Below are positions 1 to 9,349 of a DNA stretch of 64,000 nucleotides, in pieces; the first letter of the stretch is position 1; every line of letters starts with the position of its first letter. The stretch spans positions 682,001 to 746,000 of the forward strand of contig CP038112.1 of NCBI GenBank assembly GCA_004519485.1, given 5' to 3'. The notes below the pieces were generated by a model. That model was not told where the DNA came from and searched no databases. It was given only the letters and a program-made list of their open reading frames with translations. The stretch comes from Nannochloropsis oceanica. Its lineage: Eukaryota; Sar; Eustigmatophyceae; Eustigmatales; Monodopsidaceae. A program made the position numbers and the translations under genes.

Positions 1-104
1 GTGCCTTGGGGAAAGTTGGATTTCCTCCATTTTTCTTTCCTTCCTCCCTCCCCACCTCCCTCCCTCCCCTCCCTCCCTAAATCCCTCCCTCCCTCCCTTC
101 TCAC

Positions 105-400
105 CGCCTGAAAATAGGGAATCGAATCCCGTGTGATCTGCGCATCAATCCCTCTCAGCTCCCCCACAGTCAACTTCCGCTTTTTCTGTTGTTTCTTGAG
201 CTTTTTGTGTCGGATGGTGCTCTCACTGCCGAGGCCGAGGCGCTCCAAGTGTTGGTAAAGACGGGGATCGATCGGGGCATGCTTCAGACGCTGGCGGAGA
301 CTTTCTCCTTTTCCTCCGACTGCTCCTGCCCCTTCCTCTTTTTCCCTACTTGGTGAATCTGCTTTATTTTTGTGGAAGGGACTGCTGGCTTGGGCGTATC
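105..400 (-). CDS. 3' part of an unidentified basic (probably nuclear) protein
   Basis: A minus-strand open frame with clear protein character ends at a good donor (GCG|GTGAGA at 105/104), followed by a GGGA-rich intron running off the window edge. The readable part is Ser/Glu/Gly-rich, then reads SLRQRLKHAPIDPRLYQHLE, a strongly Lys/Gln/Arg-rich stretch (HKKLKKQQKKRK), and LTVGELRGIDAQITRDSIPYF. The basic cluster suggests a nuclear or nucleolar protein. I do not recognise the family. The 5' end is not resolved: the frame stays open towards about 600 with no clear start, and the C-terminus lies outside the window. Confidence 0.45.
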
Positions 401-1074
401 CCGCTGTAGTCGTGTTGGGTGGGGACAGTCGGGGGGAGAAGGAAAGCGAGGGGGGAAGGGCAGGAAGAGACAGCCATCGAATTGCAGGTCTGCAACTACT
501 GTTGCTGCAACTGCTACTGGTGACGCTGAATAGTATTCGCCGCCGCAGTGCCAAGGCCGTGCCCTGGAACATTCTCTATGGGCGCGGGTGCAGGCCCTGA
601 AGATGTAAGTGGGTGGGGGGAGGTCACGCTATCTTGCTTTATGAGTTTTACATTTGATTAGCTTGCTGGTGCCCCGTTGCCTTTATCCGCACTTGAAACG
701 AATGATGAGCAATATGATATATGCATTCGTTAAGCAGTGGTGGTTGTTGGGGGGCATGGGAGCCCGAGGAGATGGTCACAAGAGCAGAGGGCAGAGGGTG
801 TGGAGGTCCTTGCGTCACCCTTCAACCAGCTCTCGGCTTCTTTCCCATCTATATTCCTTCTTCATGTTTTGTTTTTCTTTCTTTCCTTGCTGATTCTATA
901 CACAACCAAATCGCACCTACATGCACACTCCCTCTTCCCGCTCGTCGCCTCCCTGTCCTCCTCATATGTTACATGCTCTTTTCTTCCTAGGCTCACAAAT
1001 TCATCCCCTCCAACCTCCCCCTGCCTCCCTCCCTCACTCCTTCCCTCCTTCCCTTCTTCCCTTTCTCCCCTTTC

Positions 1075-2505
1075 CTACCCCGCAGATATAATCACATACT
1101 CATCCTCCACGTCTTCCCCATCTCCCTCTTCATCATCCTCCTCTTCTTCCTCGCCCTCCTCCACCAAGCTCTGCATCATCGCCCCCTCGTACTCAGGGGG
1201 GGCCTGCTCCACACAAAACGGCACGGGTAATTTATGTTTGCCCAAAAGTTCTTTCAGTGCCTTGACATGCGTGATGAACGACTGAAAGTCCACTTCATTC
1301 CTCACGTAGAATCCCAAGGCAAGGGAGGGATCTAAATCCTTCGCATGCATCACCTGAGGCGTTCGACACTGCACAGACCGCAAATGCTCATCCGTGGGCA
1401 AGAACCCCTCCCTCCCTCCCTCCCTCCCTCCCTCTCTCCCTCCCTCCTCCTTCTCCTCATCATCACCACTTTGGGATAACGGCGCAGATTGGACAGTATG
1501 TGGATCGAGCCCTATCATCACCGCACCTTCCCTCCCGCCCTCCCTTCCACCCTCCCTCCCTGCCTCGGCACCGACAAAGTAGATGGCATGGTTGGGCTTA
1601 CCTCCCACGAAGCCGATGGAGTGAGGGATTTGGAGGGAGGCGGTCAGACCTGGGATATAGTCAGGGTTAAGAGACGCGAGTCCCAGCCTGTGGGTGTGTG
1701 ATTTGCATATTTTTTGGTATTTCGTCAGCTAGGTAAGGTGTTCATTTGCTTTTTCGTTGCTTTTTTAGATTTATTTCTTTTTCGTTGATTTATAATTTAT
1801 GGTTGATTGATTTGCTTGCTACTTCATATGAGGGTTGGAGGAAGAGTAGAGAAGGGTTGGAGGAAGAGTAGAGAAGGGAGGGAGGGAGAGAGGGAGAGGG
1901 AGGGAGGAGAGAGGGAGAGGGGGGGAGGGAGGGAGGGAGGGAGGGAGGGAGGGAGGGAGGGAGGGAGGAATGGAGGGAGGAGGGGCGGAAGGAAGTGAGC
2001 GAGGGAGGGTGGGGATACTTTGTGCTTCAGCGTGGAGCACTTACCGAAGAGGCACGAGGAGAATTGCACCTTCGCCTTGTGGCCAGGGAGGGAAGGAGGG
2101 AGGGGCCAGCTTCTCGGCTGCTTTCCTGTCGGCTTCCACCACGGAGGGAGGACGATGCAGGAGCGGGTCGAAGAATTCGTTGGGGGAGGGAGGGAGGGAG
2201 GGAGGGAGGGAGGGAGGGAGGGAGGGAGAAGGTGTGTCGTTGCGCTGTTCCACCTTGGTGCTGGTGTTCGTCGACGAGGAGAAGGAGGAGAATGAGGAGG
2301 ATGAGGAGGTGGAGGACGAGGAGGAGGACGAGGAGGAGGACGAGGAGGAGGACGAGGAAGAAGGGAGGGAGGACGGGGCAGCACACAGCCGGTTCACCTC
2401 GTTGATATATATTACTTCCGCCTGTGTCACCATTACCCTTACCCCTCCCGCTCCCGCCCCCTCCCTCCAACCCTCCCTCCTTCCCTCTCCCCGTGTCCCG
2501 TCTAA

Positions 2506-2541
<36 letters not shown>

Positions 2542-3340
2542 GCGGTGAAGGAGAGCTAAATCCCTCAGCACGTAAGCAGCGGTGGACGGCCCATACCACT
2601 CCCCGGGAAGCTTATCGTATGACATGCCGACCTATTCCATCGAGGGCGAAAGGGGGGGGAAGGGGGGAGGGAGGGAAGGAACGGGTGCTTAAGAAAGAGA
2701 AGGAAGGAAGGAGGGAGGGAGGGAGGGAGGGAGGGCCTGTACCCACCTGGACCATGTTATGGATGGAAAAAACGTGCTCTGGTCCCGGGGCATCGATGAA
2801 ACACTGCAGCAACTGACAATAAATCGGATTCCGTTTGAGATCATCCATATCCCGTGGAGCCCGCCAATCGCGTCCGAGGGTGTGCCTGAAGGAAAGAGGG
2901 AGGGGGAGGAAAGGGATTAGATCATTTCATTCCACCCTTTGCTTCCCTTGCCTTCGGCTTCTTTAGTTCCCTCCCTTCCTCCCCCCCTCTTTCCCGCCCT
3001 CCCTCCCTCCTTACCTCAGCAAACCCTCCCCCATCATCATCTGTGCCGACCGCAGCATGCATCCCCATCCGGCGTCGTCTGTGTAGGGGTAGGGAGCCAT
3101 CGCCGGGAAATTACACCGGTAGGTAAACCAGGGAATAGAGCGGTAGTGTCGTGTCCATCCGTCCAGGTCCTCACTGTCGTAACGTTTACCCAGGATCCAA
3201 CGGCCGTGTGAAGAGGAGGTCGAGGAGGGAGGGAGGGAAGAGGGGTGGGAAGAGGGAAGGAAGAGCTCGTAGAGAATTTCGCGTGGGCGGGAGGTAGAGG
3301 TGGAGGAAGAAGAAGGAGAAGAGGAGAGGATAAAAGACAT
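1075..3340 (-). CDS. ATG4: Cysteine protease ATG4 (autophagy, ATG8-processing)
   Basis: ATG4 cleaves the ATG8 C-terminus and delipidates ATG8 in autophagy. I place four exons: about 3340-3015, 2885-2747, 2631-2045 and 1687-1075, with consistent phases. Exon 1 carries the catalytic-Cys block YTDDAGWGCMLRSAQMM. Exon 2 holds LGRDW and a block ending FSIHNMVQ. Exon 3 has GEWYGPSTAAYVL and ILLVPLRLG. Exon 4 has LNPDYIPGL, IGFVGGKPNHAIYFVG and the Asp/His block GLDPHTVQ. Exon 3 also carries polyglutamine from a (CTG)n tract and long Ser runs. Exon 4 carries two in-frame GREG-type inserts, one between the YFVG strand and the LDPHT motif. The acidic C-terminus ends DEYVIISAG, which resembles an LC3-interacting motif. 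A stop precedes the GTG at 3370, so I take the ATG near 3340 as the start; an upstream exon is possible. Confidence 0.9.
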
Positions 3341-3980
3341 GCCGGTCAGAGTGCGGAAGGTGAAAGGCACTCAGTGACCGGAAGAGGGGGTGTGACGACG
3401 GGAACAGCCCTCCTCTGTTCTGGTGTGTGGGGAGGTGATGATGACGAGAATGAGAATGGGAAGAGAACTGCGGTACGCGGTATGCCACCTACTCTCTGCC
3501 AAGCCCTTGGCAAGATGATGACCGCCGCGGGTATATACAGCAGCGCCAGCTCGGACGAGAGGGTGTAAGGGAGACAGGAGAGATGTGTGCGGAGGATGTC
3601 GGAAAAACTTTGTGGCCGCCCTCTTCGCTTTATTCTACACTTCAACACGTATTCGAAGTTCTCCAGGGCGAGGTGGCAAAATCCGTACGTCAGCCCAAGA
3701 ATACCGGATTAAATCCGGGAGCTAGTGCAGGACTGGATAGATTGATGAAAAGATTGACAGGATCTGCTTCGAGGAGGAATGCCCAGCAAGGTTGGCTATA
3801 TCGCTTCCATGTGTTTTCCTGGAGGCTTTTTTTTTAATTTCCCTCCTACCACACTCTATATGGGCCCCCGGTCTTTGCCTTCTCTTTTTATTTTTGTTTA
3901 TCTCGTCGCACACGAAAAATGTCATGGGTTGATTTCCCCTTATCACGGTGCTGCATATACCCCTCCTCAGTGGAGCTGTC
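3341..3980. other. 5' flank of ATG4; no gene seen
   Basis: Upstream of the ATG4 start. Short open frames exist on both strands, but none has family-like motifs or matching splice sites. At about 3703-3718 there is a short inverted repeat (CCGGATT/AATCCGG). I could not build a tRNA around it. Confidence 0.4.
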
Positions 3981-4170
3981 CTTATGCAGAGACCAAGGCC
4001 GTTTTTAAAGACGCAACGATCAAGGTACAACGCATCGTGACCGGAGCATGATGTACGTGTGAAAGCGTGCATCTCAAAACGTCTAAATACAAGGGCGAGC
4101 TCAATGGCCTTGTTGAATAAGACCTTGATCATTGCGTCTTTCAGGACGGCCTTGGTCTCCGCATCCGAAG
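3981..4170. repeat. Imperfect inverted repeat (about 45-bp arms, about 90-bp spacer)
   Basis: The arm at about 3985-4026 (plus) and the arm at about 4118-4164 (read on minus) are near-identical: each begins GAGACCAAGGCCGT and ends GATCAAGGT, with roughly seven differences. Both arms encode a peptide of the form AETKAVxKDAxIKV, one on each strand. The minus-strand frame stays open from about 4260 to 3722 and reads EEDRAIYDRGDGNDVASDAE before the repeat. It could be a duplicated gene fragment turned head to head or the remnant of a foldback element. I do not recognise the peptide. Confidence 0.6.
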
Positions 4171-4279
4171 CCACGTCATTGCCATCACCGCGGTCGTAGA
4201 TTGCTCGGTCTTCTTCGAGGCTGGCTGGAATAAATTCAGCCCCCCTCGGTAAAGGTACGCGGGCGCAGTGTGCTTGTTG

Positions 4280-4690
4280 TATCCCAGCCCAAGCGCTGCA
4301 TCCATTCCACTACGAAGAGAGCCCCTACCTTCCCCCTAACCCCAGCCCAGCGCTGAAACCTTCCGAAGAAGAGCCCCGTGATACCCTCAATGGAGCTTAA
4401 TGGAGCTGTTCCTTGTCCCCCAGCCACCGCGCTGCGTCCTTCCCACTCTGAAGATGAGTCCCTGTCCCCTTTCGCGCTGTATCCTCCCTTTTGCGAAGAA
4501 CTCCCCCCCTCCCCCTGCGTCCTTCCCCACTGCGAAGAAAATCTCCTGAGTTCCCATGTTCCCCCCGCCCCACGTGCTTTTCCTTCCCACTGCGAAGATG
4601 AGTCCATAGGCTCCTCCCCCGGTTCCCCAGACCTGCGAGACTTGCTTCCCACCGCAAAAGAGAATTCCCTTGTCCTCCCTTCCTCCCCCC
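4280..4690. repeat. Degenerate tandem repeat, unit about 55-65 bp
   Basis: A pyrimidine-rich stretch in which blocks like CCCACTGCGAAGAtGAGTCC recur about every 60 bases, at roughly 4300, 4370, 4440, 4490, 4530, 4590 and 4655, separated by CCCC-rich spacers. A 230-codon plus frame (4378-5070) and minus frames of up to 127-138 codons cross it. I treat those as consequences of the repeat because the peptide shows only the repeat pattern (SEDES/CEEN/CEDES). A low-complexity protein cannot be excluded. Confidence 0.5.
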
Positions 4691-5743
4691 CCCTCCCCGC
4701 GCGCGTGCATGTCTTTCTCTTCCCTAGTTTGCATCCCCCCGCCCATAGGCGTGTGGCTAACCAGGGTCAACGTCCCACCATCTTCCGTCCTAGTGTGATT
4801 CCTTATTCCCCCGACGTATCCCTTTCGCTCTGCCGGAAATCAGAGCCTTGGACCAACGGGCCACTTTTTGCGCCACACACAGTCGCCTGGTATCTCAATA
4901 ACCACCAGTCCTATCGGCCGCCGACGGCTCTGTACGCCAGGCGCCCGAGCGCTTCTTCGAGGTCGCAGTACGGCGTTTTATCTCGTCTTTCCCCTGCCGC
5001 AGCCCCTCTACGACTCCCCTGGGGCGCCACACGCTCAATTGTCCTACTAACACCTCATTCATCGAAGTGACCATATTGGCTGCCACGGTGCCGCTCTAGA
5101 AATGAGTTCAAGCATGTTATTCTTGGGCTGGTATGCCGCGATGGTTACCAAATAGGGGATTGAAAAAAAATAAAAACAAAAAACTCGGGCTTTACCGCCG
5201 CGATATCTTCATGACAACCGTCTCCCTGTTGCGCTCGTTTCGTCCTCCTTTATAAAAATTTATATTGTTTCGCAATTTCCTATGGCCGTCACGGACACAG
5301 CAATAATCGAAATATCTCACCCAGTGAATCAACCTTGTAAATTTAATACGCAAACGTCGTCGCACTCCCGTCTCTCACCTACCTCCTACTCATCCCCTAC
5401 CTTCTATTTATTCTCTCCCTCTCCCTTTCCCTGGATCAAAATCATGCTTCAAATCTTAGCATGAAATATATACAGTTCGCAGGCGTCGTCAAAATCTAAT
5501 TTCTTACCATTTCTGTTCGACGAGTCACTTCGTTTTACTCCCTCTCCTCATCCTCCCGCCTCCCTTCCCACTTAAATTTTCACATTCTGTCTTCGCCCTC
5601 GTCTCCACTCCATCCTTCCCGTCTACTCTTCCTTTCTTTTTCCTTCCCTCCCTCCCTCTCTCTTACTCTCTTTCTCTCTCACTCTTCCTACCTATCCATC
5701 TATTCATCTGTCATACACACACATAATCGCTCAAGCACCGCCC
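4691..5743. other. Intergenic, including 3' flank of the transporter gene
   Basis: Mixed composition, becoming AT-richer (about 5150-5300) and then pyrimidine-rich (5520-5720). No gene or RNA recognised. The transporter's stop codon (minus) is at 5744-5746. Confidence 0.4.
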
Positions 5744-8591
5744 TTATACCCCCACCTTTCGTTCTTCCTCCTCCTCTTCCTCCTCACCCGCCAAGATAAG
5801 CAAGGCCCCCTCCTCCTTCTTCGCCTCTCCCTCCCTCCCTCCCTCCATCTTCATTCCCCTGTAGGCCCCGTACAGGCAGCCTTCTGCGGCAATAAGGTTG
5901 AAGACTAAGACCAGCCAGACGCACTGAGGAAACTCCCACACGGTGGCGTTGTAAATGCTGTTGAGAACCAAGGGCGTGAGGGCCGTCATGAGGGTTTCCA
6001 TCTGGGGACAAGGCGAGGGAGGGGAGGGAGGGAGGGAGGGAGGGAGGGAGGATGAGGAGGATGTTGAGAACCAAGGGCGTGAGGGCCGTCATGAGGGTTT
6101 CCATCTAGGGACAAGACGAGAGAGGGGAGGGAGGGAAGGAGGGAGAAAGGGATGTGGCCAAAAGCTGAGAAAGGAGGGAAGGAGGGAGGGAGGCAGGTAG
6201 GGAGGAGGTAGGGAGGGAGGGAGGGAGGAATGGACGATTACCGCAGAGAGGGCCGCGAAAAGCTGTCCTTGTGAGTCTTGCGCGATGGCGAGGGAGAAGA
6301 TGGACCGGAGGTGGGGGTAAGCTACTTGGCTTAGGGCATTCAAGGGAATGGTGCCAAAGGCAGCGGCGGGGGAGGGGACAAGGACGAGGAGGAGGAAGTA
6401 GAGCATGTTTAAGGAGAAGCCGATGGCGACGAAGCGGAAATCGTTCAAGGGTCGGCGGAGGCGCCGATAGAGGAGGGGAAGGAGGACGAGCATGACCAGG
6501 CCTTTGCTGCCGCCCGCAAGGCCTTCGTAGTAGCTGCGGGGAAGGGAGGGAGGGGGGGAAGGAGGGAGGGAGGGAGGGAAGAATGGGTGGCGTGCCGGTG
6601 GTCGAGGACGGGGAGGAGGGAGGGAGGGAGGGGGGGGGGGGGGGAGGGGGGGGAAAGGCTCACATGCGCACACGGACGAGATCTTGACGAAAGTGATGGA
6701 GAGAGGAAGGGGGAGAGAGGGGGGAAGGGGGGGGAGGGAGGGGGGGAAAAAGGGGAGGACGTACCCGAGTGTGTCTGGCTTCCAATGAAAGACCCTCTTT
6801 CCGTAGTATATGAATATTGTCCCCTGTCCTACCAGGTCCGAAAAGGCAAGGCAAAAACACGCCGACAGCCAAAACAACGGCGGGACCTTCACCTTGCCCT
6901 CCCTCCCTCCCTCCCTCCCTCCCTCCCTCTGGTGGCTGGTGTGGCCGTGCTGGCGGGTGAAGAGAAACTGATACAGCACCACAAAGGTGTTGTGTTGACG
7001 AAACGGCCGAAACGGCTCTTGGGGTTTATCTTCCGGGTCCAGCGACTCCTTCACCCGCCAGCCTGAGAGAGGGAGAGAGGAAGGGGGGGGGTTAAGGAAA
7101 GTTTTGGGATTGCATGCCAAGGCCCCTCCCTCCCTCCCTCCCTCCCTCCCTCCCTCCCTCCCTCCCTCCCTCCCTCCTCACCCAGGAGTGTGATGGTCAC
7201 CAGACAAAGCAGGGCATTAACGAGCAGCGGCAAGTAGAAGCCATGGCTCTTGAGGAGTAGCCCGGAGACGAGGGGGCCAAGCGTGTTGCCTACTGCAATC
7301 GAGCCGACGATTTTCGCAAAGAGGACACCACGATCCGCCGGGGCTCGCTTCGTGATATCTGCGGGTTGGTTGGGAGATGGGGGTGAGGATGAGATACATG
7401 CATCAGTGCATATGCATCATTGTAAATCGATTCTATGCAACAGGACGCCGCGTGCCGGGGATTGGTCGGTGGGGAGAATAGAGAGAGCGGGGGAGCGAGG
7501 GCAAGGGAGGAGGTACCTGCAGCGTACGCGTAGATGCCGGTGAGATAGACACCGTAGGAGCCTGATAAACCGTACACGATGGTACCCACATACAGACAAA
7601 TCAGTGCCGCCCGATACGAAGAAGGGGAGGATGGCACCCCGGGCGTGGTGGCGGTGGAGGAAGAAGAGGAAGACGCGGAGAAGGTGAGGGCGAGGAGGAG
7701 TAGGCAGATGTTGAAGAGGGCGCCGCAGCTCGTGAGGATGACGGCTTTTTTTCTCCCCCAGTAGTCTGACATGGCTCCCAGGGTTCCGACCGTCAGGGTG
7801 GCACTGGCAAATTCCAGGGTGTACAGGTACTGAGGAAGTGAGGGAGGGAGGGAAAGAGGGAGGGAGGGAGGATCAAAAGAGGGAAAGAGGAAAGGAGGGA
7901 GGGGGAGGAAGGAGAATTAGAAGGCGTAAGTGAAGGAGGGAGGAAGAAAGGAAGTGAGGGAGGAGGGAGGGAGGGGTTGGCACGTACCTTGATCGTCAAA
8001 ACGGAAGCACCGCTGACCTCAGGGCTGTTGCAATCGCTAGCTCCCATTCTGTCGCATTCAAGCTGGAGGAATGAGGAGGAGGGAAGGGGAGACAGACGAA
8101 GGAAGAGAGGGAGAGGAGGGGGGGGATGTAAGAAAAAGTGTAAGCTTGGCATGAAGATAGGTACATGGCAATATGAACGTGAAGGGCGTTCGATAAGCCC
8201 GACATAATTTCTATGGAAGGTGACTATCATAGGGGATGGAGAGGAGGAAGCAACGGACGGACGGACGGAAGTGTGGACGAACCTGGATGATGAACTGGGA
8301 GAGAATGGGCTGGATCCCAAAGAGGGAGAAATAGAATAAGACGCTGGGGAGAAAAGTAGGCCACATGGACATAGCTAGCGCCGGTTTTCTCACGCTTGCT
8401 GACGCTGTGGCTGCGGCACCGGTACCATGAATGCTGTTGTCGTCCTTGATCGGGATGATGAGGGGTTGAGTTAATAACGTAGAAGGCGTGGAGGTGGCGG
8501 TGGAAGAGAAGGAGGAGGAGGATGGGGAGGAGGTGGAGGAGGAGGAGGAGGATGGGGAGGAGGCTGCCTTGCTTCTTCCACCTTCCCCCAT
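5744..8591 (-). CDS. Major facilitator superfamily transporter (SLC46/TetA-like)
   Basis: A multi-exon membrane transporter. Exons: about 8591-8283 (Ser-rich N-terminus, then a membrane segment ending QPILSQFIIQ), 8062-7988 (lumenal loop with three Cys), 7829-7517, 7358-7182, 7062-6765, 6533-6242 and about 6001-5744. Exon 3 carries the MFS motif-A-like GAMSDYWGRKKAVI after the second membrane segment. Exon 4 reads VGNTLGPLVSGLLL and LPLLVNALLCLVTITLL. Exons 5-7 supply the C-terminal helices (FWLSACFCLAFSDLVGQGTI; FSLNMLYFLLLVLV; WLVLVFNLIAAEG). Exon 5 has an in-frame GREG-type insert in the presumed cytoplasmic loop between the two halves. The C-terminus is an acidic Glu run. The substrate cannot be read from sequence. 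The start is the first good ATG; the frame is open back to an acceptor at 8635, so an earlier exon is possible. Confidence 0.82.
5960..6134. repeat. Tandem duplication of the last transporter exon's 5' edge
   Basis: The 72 bases at 5960-6031 recur at 6063-6134 with about three differences. Each copy contains, in sense, a 3' splice acceptor followed by the same 14 codons (METLMTALTPLVLN). Only the copy nearer the stop continues into the membrane helix. The other runs into a pyrimidine repeat. The offset is 103 bp and GGGA tract lies between the copies. This gives two competing acceptors. High identity suggests it is recent. Confidence 0.9.
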
Positions 8592-8599
8592 CTGGTTCA

Positions 8600-9349
8600 C
8601 GGCGGGGGGCTGGCAATTGAGCAGATCGATGTGCCTGGGTGGGTGTTGGTGGAAGAGTTAGGCTTATAACGCAGGTCTTCATGGGGAAAACGTCTGCATG
8701 TCCGCCGTGCTCGCTGGTTTTTGGCCAAGCCACACCATGCACACGCTCATCTTATCGTGTTTCTTTTGAGTGTACCATCGGGGAGAGTTTTTAGTGGCGC
8801 GAGTCGGAGTAGGCCGACACTCTATGGTGCAGAGCATCACATACTCGCGGTTAGGATGCCAAGGTCTTATGCGTTTGAACCACCTCCTGTGCAGTGTGAC
8901 AAATGTATACATGTATATCCTCCCTCGACCCCAATAAAAATCGATCCGTTCCGATCCGATTGTTCCGATCTGTTGTGCTGGGAAAGACGGCACTCGGATG
9001 GTGATGAGAGTGTGGAAGTGGGCCTTGCTTGTCCATCGGTCTTATCATTCGGCAAGAGCACTATACACACCACGCTTGTCTAGGCTTATAGGTAACATAG
9101 CATCCTCGTAGTTTGTATGTTGTTATTAGTATTTAGAATTCTGGTTGTTGGCGTAGTGCGCATGATGCAAATGGGTCTTGAATGTGCCTCGAGCACGACT
9201 TCTACTGAATACCTGCATCTCGTCCACCCTCCTCCCACCACACAAACTGAGCACGGTATTTCTTCTTCTCTTCAATCCGAGCAATCCCCAGCGATACACC
9301 ACTGCCGTGCTTATAGGATCTCTTACCCCATCGCAAGTGAAAATAAAAA
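8600..9349. other. Intergenic; no gene seen
   Basis: Upstream of the minus-strand transporter and of the plus-strand reductase copy 1. Frames here are short and overlap in several phases. I see no recognisable motif, though a first exon for either neighbour could hide here. Confidence 0.35.

Noticed and set aside
3660-3730. tRNA-like sequence (CCGGATTAAATCCGG)
   Set aside because: No acceptor stem, D-arm or anticodon arm could be built around it.
4378-5070. 230-codon plus frame as a gene
   Set aside because: Peptide simply follows the degenerate 60-bp DNA repeat; no motif, and the opposite strand is equally open.
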